In this document: one piece after another, positions 1 to 5,134 of the stretch
Layout: each line of letters starts with the position of its first letter
How positions within the stretch are numbered: the stretch's first letter is position 1
DNA from: Clostridia bacterium
GTDB lineage: Bacteria; Bacillota; Clostridia; Christensenellales; Aristaeellaceae
Direction of reading: 5' to 3'
Assembly: GCA_900759005.1 (NCBI GenBank)
Contig: CAAEUQ010000153.1
Coordinates: 1 to 7,037, forward strand
Length of the DNA: 7,037 nucleotides
Made by a program: the position numbers and the translations under genes
The notes under the pieces: generated by a model
The model's input: the letters and a program-made list of their open reading frames with translations, nothing else
What the model was told of the DNA's origin: nothing
The model's database searches: none

Positions 1-131
1 CCGGGGCGCATCCGCGGCTGCGCGGACGTATAGGGCGAGCCGTCGAAATGGCTTTCACCGACGGGCATACCGCAATACGGGCACGTTTCGGGATTATTGA
101 TAAGGGTTTTACCGCAATATGCACAGAACAT
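1..131 (-). CDS. zinc-ribbon protein, N-terminal part (runs off the window edge)
   Basis: The visible 43 residues begin MFCAYCGKTL and contain two CxxC knuckles, CAYC at residues 3-6 and CPYC at about 17-20. This is the usual N-terminal zinc ribbon of many Bacillota proteins, where it precedes a linker and often membrane segments or another domain. After the second knuckle comes a Ser/Pro/Gly-rich stretch (from about residue 25) that looks like a linker. The start is set by an AGGAGG site (142-147) 10 nt upstream. An ATG seven bases further upstream (138-136) opens a frame that stops after nine codons, so it is not the start. The gene has its own promoter and a palindromic operator candidate. 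The C-terminal part, and therefore the function, lies outside the window. Zinc binding follows from family knowledge; nothing more specific can be claimed. Confidence 0.8.
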   Translation of the reverse strand, partial: MFCAYCGKTLINNPETCPYCGMPVGESHFDGSPYTSAQPRMRP

Positions 132-171
132 TCGCCATTGTCCTCCTTTGGGGAATGTATATAAACACATA

Positions 172-203
172 GAACCATTCTATCTTACATGATAGAATGG
201 TTC
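172..203. promoter_or_regulatory. perfect 13-bp inverted repeat overlapping the promoter; likely operator
   Basis: The arms GAACCATTCTATC (172-184) and GATAGAATGGTTC (191-203) are exact reverse complements separated by TTACAT. The dyad is centred at 187.5 and covers the -10 box and predicted transcription start of the minus-strand zinc-ribbon gene, a classic repressor position. No T-run follows on either strand, so it is unlikely to be an intrinsic terminator. Its length and symmetry would fit a dimeric helix-turn-helix regulator such as a TetR-type protein, but no regulator gene is visible here and the identity is inference. Confidence 0.55.
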
Positions 204-217
204 CGGCATAAGGTCAA
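189..217 (-). promoter_or_regulatory. promoter of the zinc-ribbon gene
   Basis: Reading the minus strand, TTGACC (217-212) and TATCAT (194-189) are separated by exactly 17 nt, a good sigma-70/sigma-A match. Transcription would begin near 182, about 50 nt before the start codon at 131. The -10 element lies inside a 13-bp inverted repeat, which points to regulation by a repressor. Confidence 0.65.
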
Positions 218-223
218 GGAATT

Positions 224-268
224 AATTATGACATTCCTGAGTTTTTTTGCGAATTCAGGGTCATAATT
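224..268 (-). terminator. hairpin directly after the membrane-protein gene; possible terminator or 3' end element
   Basis: Arms AATTATGAC (224-232) and GTCATAATT (260-268) pair over 9 bp. After a 3-nt bulge (233-235), CCTGA (236-240) pairs with TCAGG (255-259). The loop (241-254) contains seven consecutive T on the plus strand, seven A in the minus-strand transcript. The structure begins at the last base of the stop codon of the 268-915 gene. No U-tract follows on the minus strand, so it is not a textbook intrinsic terminator. It may stabilise the 3' end or terminate weakly before the next promoter. Confidence 0.35.
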
Positions 269-915
269 CAGTTTCCGTCGTTCGCTTCCGCGTTGCCCGA
301 GGTATTTGCCGCACCCGCGAGCCCGTAAACAGGCGGATTGCAGATCGAGCACGCGCCGAGATGCTCCTCCATCGCCTCCGCGACGGTGAGCTTTCTGCCG
401 TTGGACTGGTTGCCGCAGACGGGGCCGGCGTGGTAATAGCGCGCGCCGCTGCCGTTGTAGGCATAAACGATCGTATTCAGAATCGCTTCCTGTTCCTCGG
501 TTTCGCGCTTGAGCTGCTCCTCGTCGGAGAGAAGATCGCGCTCCGTGCCGCCCTGCTGGATCACGTCCTCGAGCTGCCGCTGGTAGAGAAGCTGATCGAT
601 ATTGGAAAGCGCGGTCTTGACCTCGCCCTCCGGTGCGGGCGTTACGCGCGCGGGCACGTTCGGCAGCGGGGATTGGGTCTGAAGCGCGCTCGTGGGCAGG
701 GTAAGCAGAATGACGCACGCCATCAGGCAGGTGCTCAGCGCGGTCATCAGTACGCGGCCGCGAATCTTGAACACGCCCATTCGCCACAGAAACAGAATCC
801 CGAGCGGCGGAAACAGCACGCAGAGAATTGCGCCGAACCCGCCGCGCGAAAGGCGGAAGCCCTGTTTGCGCGGGAGCTTTACGTGCTCGGATGAATAGCC
901 GTTTCGACTGGACAT
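268..915 (-). CDS. membrane protein with C-terminal Cys/His (possibly metal-binding) motif, unknown function
   Basis: The product is 215 aa. The N-terminus is basic, followed by hydrophobic segments at about 28-45 (containing PP) and 55-74, joined by a basic loop (RMGVFKIRGR) that should be cytoplasmic. A Pro-rich linker (about 82-97) and a charged Glu/Gln-rich helical region (about 105-147) follow, then a compact C-terminal motif at about 150-195 with YYH (160-162), C167 and CSICNPP (189-195). This resembles the short 'YH..C ... C..C.P' module found at the C-termini of many secreted or nuclease-associated bacterial proteins, where it may bind metal. By the positive-inside rule this domain would face outside. 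The start at 915 is chosen because it lies 2 nt after the stop of the upstream TSCPD gene with a GGGG-type site (AAGGGG) before it; the longer frame from 993 would overlap that gene by 76 nt. I do not recognise a named family for the full length. Confidence 0.75.
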   Translation of the reverse strand: MSSRNGYSSEHVKLPRKQGFRLSRGGFGAILCVLFPPLGILFLWRMGVFKIRGRVLMTALSTCLMACVILLTLPTSALQTQSPLPNVPARVTPAPEGEVKTALSNIDQLLYQRQLEDVIQQGGTERDLLSDEEQLKRETEEQEAILNTIVYAYNGSGARYYHAGPVCGNQSNGRKLTVAEAMEEHLGACSICNPPVYGLAGAANTSGNAEANDGN

Positions 916-917
916 AA

Positions 918-1172
918 TTACCCCTTCCGCTGCGCCTTCATCTGTTCGAGCGCCTGCGCAAGCTGATCGGGGCAGGAAGTGCCGGCGCGGCATTGAATCC
1001 CCTTCAGGCGGGCGATGACCTCGTCCACCTTCATGCCCTTGACCAGCTTGGACACGCCCTGCGTGTTGCCGGTGCAGCCGCCGATGAATTGAACGTTTTC
1101 GATCACGTCGTCGTCGTTTACATCAATCAGGATCTGCTGGGAGCAGGTTCCGTGGGTTTTGTACTGAAACAT
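918..1172 (-). CDS. TSCPD domain-containing protein (TIGR03905 type)
   Basis: This 84-aa protein is almost entirely one TSCPD domain. It starts MFQYKTHGTCS and contains the hallmarks FIGGCTGN (29-36), the GMKVDEVI..LKGI stretch (46-59) and CRAGTSCPDQLA (61-72). Cysteines at 10, 33, 61 and 67 are in the positions typical of the family. The same domain forms the C-terminal part of vitamin B12-dependent ribonucleotide reductases (NrdJ), where it is cysteine-rich. Small free-standing versions are common in anaerobic Clostridia and their role is unknown; redox or metal binding is only a suggestion. The start is fixed by GGAGG (1185-1181) 8 nt upstream; the longer frame from 1232 would start within its own promoter. 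The stop lies 2 nt before the ATG of the membrane-protein gene, so the two are probably translationally coupled. Confidence 0.9.
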   Translation of the reverse strand: MFQYKTHGTCSQQILIDVNDDDVIENVQFIGGCTGNTQGVSKLVKGMKVDEVIARLKGIQCRAGTSCPDQLAQALEQMKAQRKG

Positions 1173-1203
1173 GGCGTTTGCCTCCGTGAATGGATTTATT
1201 CCT

Positions 1204-1232
1204 ATTATACTTGACGCGCGGCGATGTGTCAA
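1204..1232 (-). promoter_or_regulatory. consensus promoter of the TSCPD/membrane-protein operon
   Basis: On the minus strand TTGACA (1232-1227), a 17-nt spacer and TATAAT (1209-1204) form a perfect sigma-A consensus. The start site would be near 1197, giving a leader of about 25 nt before the ATG at 1172. A 7-bp inverted repeat, ACTTGAC/GTCAAGT (arms 1228-1234 and 1209-1215, 12 nt apart), embeds the -35 and reaches the first base of the -10. It could be an operator, or partly a by-product of the -35 sequence. Confidence 0.85.
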
Positions 1233-1251
1233 GTTTTGCGCGCGGGAGGGA

Positions 1252-1280
1252 TTGAATATGCGCGCGCGATGCGGTATACT
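1252..1280 (+). promoter_or_regulatory. promoter of the radical SAM gene
   Basis: TTGAAT (1252-1257), a 17-nt spacer and TATACT (1275-1280) give a reasonable sigma-A promoter with a predicted start near 1287 and a leader of about 26 nt. It is back-to-back with the TSCPD promoter, with 19 bp between the two -35 boxes, so the two transcription units could share regulation. GGAGGA (1303-1308) serves as the ribosome binding site for the ATG at 1313. Confidence 0.6.
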
Positions 1281-1312
1281 GGAATGAGAAAACGGCGCTG
1301 ACGGAGGAAGAA

Positions 1313-2410
1313 ATGGATTTTACGATCATGATCAAGCCCGCGTCCGGCCTGTGCAACCTGCGCTGCCGGTACTGCTTTTATCGCGACGAGGCGGAAAACC
1401 GCGAGACCGCGTCCTATGGAATGATGACGGGCGAGGTGCGCGCTCAGGTGCTTTCGCGCGCGTTCGAAGCGCTGCCGAAGGGGCGGAACCGGCTGACGCT
1501 CGTGTTTCAGGGCGGAGAGCCGATGCTGGCGGGCAGGGCGTTTTTCGAAGGGCTCGAGGCGGACATTCAGCGCCTGCGTCCGGCGGGAACGATCGTTGAT
1601 CGCTGCATTCAGACCAACGGAACGCTGATCGACGACGATTGGGCGGCGTTTTTTGCGAAATACGATTACCTGATCGGCATATCGCTCGACGGCCCTGCGG
1701 CGATTCAGAACGATCTGCGCCCGGACGCGGCGGGAAAGGGCAGCTTTTCGCGCGTGACGGCGGGCATTCAGGCGCTGAAAAAACGCGGCGTGAACGTCAA
1801 TATCCTGACCGTCGTGACCGCGGAGGTCGCGCGCCACGGACGGAAGGTGTATTCGTTTTTGCGCAAAAACGGCTGGGAGCGGCTGCAATTCATTCCGTGC
1901 ATGGATTTTCTGGACGGAAAAACGCGCGATTTCAGCCTGACGCCGGAGCTTTACGGGCGATTCCTTGCGGATACCTTCGATTTATATGAGGAAGAAAAGC
2001 TGCGCGGCGGGCGCGTTTCGGTGCGCTGGTTTGACAATCTGATCGCGATGGCGGCGGGCGGAATGCCGGAAAGCTGCGGCATGACGGGCGTTTGCGCGTG
2101 CCAGTTTGTGGTCGAGGCGGATGGGAGCGGCTATCCGTGCGATTTTTATGTCGACGACGCGCGCAGACTCGGCAATCTCGCCGAAACGGGTTTTCGGGAG
2201 ATGTTTGAAAGCGAAACCGCGCGGAAATTCATCGCGGAATCGCGATTTGTTCCCGAAAGGTGCGAAAAATGCCGCTGGCGCGCGCTGTGCAGGAACGGCA
2301 GCCGGCGTTACCGCGACGAAAGCGGTCTGAATCGGCTCTGCGGCGCGTATGAATACTTCTTCGAGCGCTGCGGCGCGAGAATTCTGCGGCTGGCGCAGTA
2401 TTATCGGTAA
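1313..2410 (+). CDS. radical SAM/SPASM protein, anaerobic sulfatase-maturating enzyme (anSME) family
   Basis: The protein is 365 aa, the usual anSME length. Enzymes of this family oxidise a Cys or Ser in a sulfatase active site to formylglycine in the cytoplasm, without oxygen. The [4Fe-4S] motif CNLRCRYC has C14, C18 and C21 and follows MIKPASGL, as in clostridial anSME. SAM-binding FQGGEP is at 65-70, QTNGTLID at 100-107 and SLDGP at 124-128. The SPASM region has C255, C261, C276 followed by D277 (the catalytic-base position in the Clostridium perfringens enzyme, from memory), then C317, C320, C326 and C343. Where that enzyme has a cluster-ligand cysteine at 330, this one has serine (codon AGC, 2300-2302). 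The start has GGAGGA 4 nt upstream and an N-terminus that matches the family. No sulfatase gene is in the window, so the substrate is unknown. A related peptide-modifying SPASM enzyme is the alternative, but the motif-by-motif match favours anSME. Confidence 0.88.
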   Translation: MDFTIMIKPASGLCNLRCRYCFYRDEAENRETASYGMMTGEVRAQVLSRAFEALPKGRNRLTLVFQGGEPMLAGRAFFEGLEADIQRLRPAGTIVDRCIQTNGTLIDDDWAAFFAKYDYLIGISLDGPAAIQNDLRPDAAGKGSFSRVTAGIQALKKRGVNVNILTVVTAEVARHGRKVYSFLRKNGWERLQFIPCMDFLDGKTRDFSLTPELYGRFLADTFDLYEEEKLRGGRVSVRWFDNLIAMAAGGMPESCGMTGVCACQFVVEADGSGYPCDFYVDDARRLGNLAETGFREMFESETARKFIAESRFVPERCEKCRWRALCRNGSRRYRDESGLNRLCGAYEYFFERCGARILRLAQYYR

Positions 2411-2442
2411 GGATAGCCGGCGCAGGATTTATTGGTAAGAAG

Positions 2443-2464
2443 AAAAAAGCCGCGCTTGGCGCGG
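2443..2464 (-). terminator. intrinsic terminator of the isomerase/epimerase gene
   Basis: Read on the minus strand, CCGCGC (2464-2459), loop CAA and GCGCGG (2455-2450) form a 6-bp all-GC stem, followed by C and six T (2448-2443). It lies about 85 nt downstream of the stop codon at 2549. It has the canonical GC hairpin plus U-tract structure. Confidence 0.75.
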
Positions 2465-2485
2465 TGCGCTTGTCGAAAATGGGAA

Positions 2486-2519
2486 ACCGCCGCGGGGATT
2501 TGTTCGCGGCGGTCGTTTT
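2486..2519 (+). terminator. intrinsic terminator of the radical SAM gene
   Basis: ACCGCCGCG (2486-2494) pairs perfectly with CGCGGCGGT (2505-2513) around a 10-nt loop, followed by CG and four T (2516-2519). It lies about 75 nt past the stop at 2410, between convergent genes. The stem is strong but the T-run is short. Confidence 0.65.
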
Positions 2520-2548
2520 GGATTGAATGGATTGCGGAAAACCTCGCG

Positions 2549-3403
2549 TTATTTCAGAAGATTCTTGCGCTGCATTTTCAGCGTCGCGACGCGGCAGGCG
2601 CGGATGTAGGCGTGCGTCAGGTATTCTTCAGGCGACATGCGCGCGTAAATATCGTTTTCATGGCGGTCCTTGCGGCCGACGTTGTTCAGCTCGAAGGTGA
2701 GAATACCGTCGTAGCCGTGGCGGTTCAGGCGATCGACGACGCCGTTCCAGTCGCCCACGCCGTCGAACGGCAGAAGATGCAGATCGTCGAAGAACGTGAT
2801 TTCTCCATTATAATCGCGGATGCCGAGGTTATCGTTGATGTGCGTGGAGAACAGGCGGTCGCCGTAAAGCGCGAGCATATCCTGCGAGCGATTGTAGCAC
2901 ATTTCATGCCCGACGTCCCAGCAGAAGCCGACGAACGGATTGCCCTTGAAATGCGCCATCAGCGCGGCGAGGTATTCTTCGCCCTCCGTGTTTTCCAGCG
3001 CAATTTTAACGCCCAGCTTTTCCGCCTCGCGGACAACCTTATCGAAATTGTCGAGACCCTCCTGCGTGGGATTGTGCTTCGTAAATCCGATGAACGTGTG
3101 CGCGACCATGATCGGCACGCCGCTTTCCGCGCACGCGCGCAGGCAGTGAATCTGTTCGTCGATTACGTCCGGCGTTTCGTCCGTCGGCTCCCACATCCGG
3201 TCGATTCTGCCGAACGGCGCGTGAATCGACTGGTAAATCATGCCCTCTTCGTCGGCAACTTTGCGCAGCGCGGGAATGTCCGCGCCTTCCTTCCAGCCGG
3301 AAAAAAAGCCCTCGAAGCCGATGCGCCTGAGCGTGCGCACCTGCTCGTCGTAAGGCAGGCGATAGGTTTCGCTGAGTCCTAAGCAAAGTTTGGTACCGCG
3401 CAT
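2549..3403 (-). CDS. sugar phosphate isomerase/epimerase-like TIM-barrel protein
   Basis: The 284-aa product has the features of the xylose isomerase-like/AP endonuclease 2 superfamily. These are (beta/alpha)8 barrels that use a divalent metal to isomerise or epimerise sugars, inositols or keto-acids. The expected metal-ligand set is visible: E137 in ALENTEGEE, D163 and H166 in CWDVGHE, H188 in STHINDN and E238 in LTFELN. HLLPFDGVGDW (209-219) matches the usual 'P.G.G..dW' loop before the last strands. The start at 3403 is chosen over upstream in-frame ATGs because GGAGG (3416-3412) sits 8 nt before it and the promoter lies just upstream; the longer frame would start inside that promoter. The gene is divergent from the ABC importer operon and convergent with the radical SAM gene. 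A role in metabolising the imported sugar is inferred from position only, and the substrate cannot be told. Confidence 0.85.
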   Translation of the reverse strand: MRGTKLCLGLSETYRLPYDEQVRTLRRIGFEGFFSGWKEGADIPALRKVADEEGMIYQSIHAPFGRIDRMWEPTDETPDVIDEQIHCLRACAESGVPIMVAHTFIGFTKHNPTQEGLDNFDKVVREAEKLGVKIALENTEGEEYLAALMAHFKGNPFVGFCWDVGHEMCYNRSQDMLALYGDRLFSTHINDNLGIRDYNGEITFFDDLHLLPFDGVGDWNGVVDRLNRHGYDGILTFELNNVGRKDRHENDIYARMSPEEYLTHAYIRACRVATLKMQRKNLLK

Positions 3404-3455
3404 AGCAGTCTCCTCCGTTAAATATGTCCTTTTTGCGCGCGATTTGCGCACATTT

Positions 3456-3484
3456 ATTATACAACCGCGCGCCGGAAACGTCAA
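3456..3484 (-). promoter_or_regulatory. promoter of the isomerase/epimerase gene
   Basis: On the minus strand TTGACG (3484-3479), a 17-nt spacer and TATAAT (3461-3456) form a strong sigma-A promoter. The start would be near 3449, leaving a leader of about 45 nt. Within the early leader, TGCGC (3434-3438) and GCGCA (3446-3450) form a short inverted repeat whose significance is unclear. Confidence 0.8.
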
Positions 3485-3597
3485 CTGAATTCATATGTTA
3501 CAGAAAATCTGGATCAAATAAGCGAATCAGTTCAACAAAAAGTTTTCGATAAAATGGACAAAATATGACAATCTGACAGAAAAATGCACGCCAGCTA

Positions 3598-3626
3598 TTG
3601 ACATATGCTCATGTTGGTGATAAAAT
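3598..3626 (+). promoter_or_regulatory. promoter of the ABC sugar-importer operon
   Basis: TTGACA (3598-3603), a 17-nt spacer and TAAAAT (3621-3626) preceded by TGA (extended -10) make a strong sigma-A promoter. The predicted start is near 3633, giving a leader of about 75 nt. AAGGAGGG (3693-3700) is an excellent ribosome binding site 8 nt before the ATG at 3709. Upstream AT-rich DNA (3485-3597) contains repeated GACA motifs that may be activator contacts. Confidence 0.75.
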
Positions 3627-3660
3627 TACTTCCGAAAAGACAAATTGAATGATTCGGACT

Positions 3661-3684
3661 TTATCGACGATCCATCGCCGATAA
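3661..3684 (+). promoter_or_regulatory. imperfect 24-bp dyad in the leader of the importer operon; candidate operator or hairpin
   Basis: TTATCG (3661-3666) pairs with CGATAA (3679-3684), and inside them, after one mismatch, CGA (3668-3670) pairs with TCG (3675-3677). The dyad lies about 30-50 nt downstream of the predicted transcription start. A second, shorter inverted repeat, TCCGAA (3631-3636)/TTCGGA (3653-3658), lies just upstream at the start site. Either could be a sugar-responsive repressor operator or a leader hairpin. No regulator gene is present to support a choice. Confidence 0.35.
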
Positions 3685-3708
3685 AATATATCAAGGAGGG
3701 TAATCCAA

Positions 3709-4950
3709 ATGAAAAAGATTCTGGCAGTCCTCGTTGCGCTGGCGCTTGTGCTGGGCGTTTCCTGCACCGCTCTGGCGGACGAACCCGTAACGATCCAGTT
3801 CTGGAGCGTATTCACGGGCGACGACGGCGCTGTTCTGCAGGCGCTGGTTGACGAATTCAACACCGAATATGCGGGCAAAATCAATGTTGTTCATTCCCCG
3901 CTGTCCGATCCCTACACGAACCTCTATCTGGCTGTGCAGTCCAGCACCGACGTCCCGGACGTGTTGATCGGCCACATCGAGCAGATCCCGAAGCTGGCTG
4001 TCGACGGCATCCTGACCGACGTTGAGTACCTCACCGAGGGCGACGTTGATCTGGCGAACTATCCCGAGCACGTTCTGGAGCGCTCCAACATCGACGGCGT
4101 GCAGTACGGCATTCCGTGGGACTTCAACGCTCCCGTTCTGTACGTCAACCTCGACCTGATCGCGAAGTACGGCCTGGAGTCCATTCTGGAAGACCGCATG
4201 GTCACCTTCGACGAGCTGAAGCAGGCTGGCGAAGCCGTGAAGGAAGCCGGCGATCTTGAAACCGTCAAGATCAACAACTACTACGGCAACTTCAACCAGT
4301 ATGTCGCGCGTTACGAACAAATGGCTCAGCAGGAGCTGATTCAGGATGGCAAGCTCGTGATCGATACCGTGCAGTGGGGCAAGGTCATCGACGTATTCCG
4401 CGAGCTGAACGATCTGGGCTACGCGATCGGCCGTGAAGACGATGCGAAAGCGATGTTCCTCGGCGGCAGCCTGATGTTCTTTGAGGCGGGCACCTGGACG
4501 AACGCGACCCTGATGCAGGTGGAAGGCCTGAACTACGATTGCGTGCCGGTAACCGTTTACAACCCCGAAACCGCGCTTGTTCGCTCCGGTTCTCACACCT
4601 GGATGCAGCCCGAGAATGAAGACCGCACCGAAGAGACCGATATGGCCGTTGCGACCTTCATCAACTGGATGGGCGCGCATTCCCTGACCTGGGCGACCAA
4701 GGCTGGTCAGGTTCCGCTTTACAAGGCCGTTACCGAGATGGACGAGTTCAAGGCGTGCAAGCAGACCTTCCTCGCGCAGGCGGGCCTTTCCGACCACATC
4801 AAGATCTTCCAGTACTACTACTGGAACACGCTGACCGACGTGATCGGCCGCACCGCGATGGACGTCGTTTATGACGAAACTATCGATTCCGCGACCGTTG
4901 GCGCGAGCATTCAGCAGGAAGTTGAAGATGCAATCGCCGCTGGCGCATAA
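3709..4950 (+). CDS. ABC transporter substrate-binding protein, extracellular solute-binding family 1 (sugar)
   Basis: The 413-aa product is the extracytoplasmic receptor of a carbohydrate importer. Residues 1-23 are a signal peptide (MKK, hydrophobic core, ALA before D24). C19 in LGVSC could make it a lipoprotein, but the -3 residue is Gly rather than the usual Leu, so signal peptidase I cleavage after A23 is equally possible. The mature N-terminus VTIQFWSVFTGDDG followed by ALVDEFN is typical of family 1. DVPDVLIGH (81-89) and GVQYGIPWDFNAPVLYVN (130-147) are the conserved hinge and ligand-cleft segments. FLGGSLMFFEAGTW (250-263) and the Trp/Tyr-rich C-terminal lobe complete the fold. The start has AAGGAGGG 8 nt upstream. 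It is the first gene of an operon with two permeases. A carbohydrate ligand follows from the permease types; the exact sugar cannot be read from sequence. Confidence 0.92.
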   Translation: MKKILAVLVALALVLGVSCTALADEPVTIQFWSVFTGDDGAVLQALVDEFNTEYAGKINVVHSPLSDPYTNLYLAVQSSTDVPDVLIGHIEQIPKLAVDGILTDVEYLTEGDVDLANYPEHVLERSNIDGVQYGIPWDFNAPVLYVNLDLIAKYGLESILEDRMVTFDELKQAGEAVKEAGDLETVKINNYYGNFNQYVARYEQMAQQELIQDGKLVIDTVQWGKVIDVFRELNDLGYAIGREDDAKAMFLGGSLMFFEAGTWTNATLMQVEGLNYDCVPVTVYNPETALVRSGSHTWMQPENEDRTEETDMAVATFINWMGAHSLTWATKAGQVPLYKAVTEMDEFKACKQTFLAQAGLSDHIKIFQYYYWNTLTDVIGRTAMDVVYDETIDSATVGASIQQEVEDAIAAGA

Positions 4951-4974
4951 TCGAACAGACTTCTGAACCGATCT

Positions 4975-5006
4975 GTGAGGAGGGAAGGGAGACCTTCCTT
5001 CCTCAT
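4975..5006 (+). promoter_or_regulatory. stable GAGA-tetraloop hairpin between binding-protein and permease genes
   Basis: GAGGAGGGAAGG (4977-4988) pairs along its whole length with CCTTCCTTCCTC (4993-5004), with one G-U pair, around the GNRA tetraloop GAGA (4989-4992). T4976-A5005 and G4975-T5006 can extend it to 14 bp. No T-run follows, so full termination is unlikely. A stable hairpin in this position usually protects the 3' end of the binding-protein mRNA and gives higher expression than the permeases, as with the malE-malF gap of E. coli. It also buries a GGAGG that might otherwise attract ribosomes. Confidence 0.65.
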
Positions 5007-5024
5007 TGGACGTTAAAGGAACCC

Positions 5025-5060
5025 CTTAAACTCGTAATTCCAAATGCTTAAACCCGTTAA
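5025..5060. repeat. short direct repeat CTTAAACyCGTwA, 22-nt period
   Basis: CTTAAACTCGTAA (5025-5037) recurs as CTTAAACCCGTTAA (5047-5060), offset by 22 nt, about two helical turns. A partial copy, CGTTAAA, is at 5011-5017. The repeats lie between the hairpin and the start of the first permease gene. They could be protein-binding sites or chance in a short AT-rich spacer. Confidence 0.35.
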
Positions 5061-5134
5061 AAAGCGCGAAGACGATCGCGCCGCCGCAGCGTTTCGAAAG
5101 AGCGGAGCGGCGATTGATTCAGGAGGCGCAGAAA

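Noticed and set aside
136..138. Upstream ATG for the zinc-ribbon gene
   Set aside because: The frame stops after nine codons. The ATG at 131 gives the CxxC-containing protein.
172..203. Inverted repeat as an intrinsic terminator
   Set aside because: No T-run follows on either strand, and it coincides with a well-spaced promoter, so an operator is more likely.
185..787. Minus-strand open frame (200 aa) overlapping the membrane-protein gene
   Set aside because: It is an Arg-rich out-of-frame shadow that runs through the intergenic inverted repeat.
2432..3382. Plus-strand open frame (316 aa) opposite the isomerase/epimerase gene
   Set aside because: It is antisense to a gene with intact metal-site motifs, promoter and ribosome binding site, and begins among the terminator hairpins.
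3691..4797. Long minus-strand open frame (368 aa) across the binding-protein gene
   Set aside because: It is antisense to a clearly recognisable solute-binding protein, has no recognisable domain or ribosome binding site, and arises from codon bias in GC-rich DNA.
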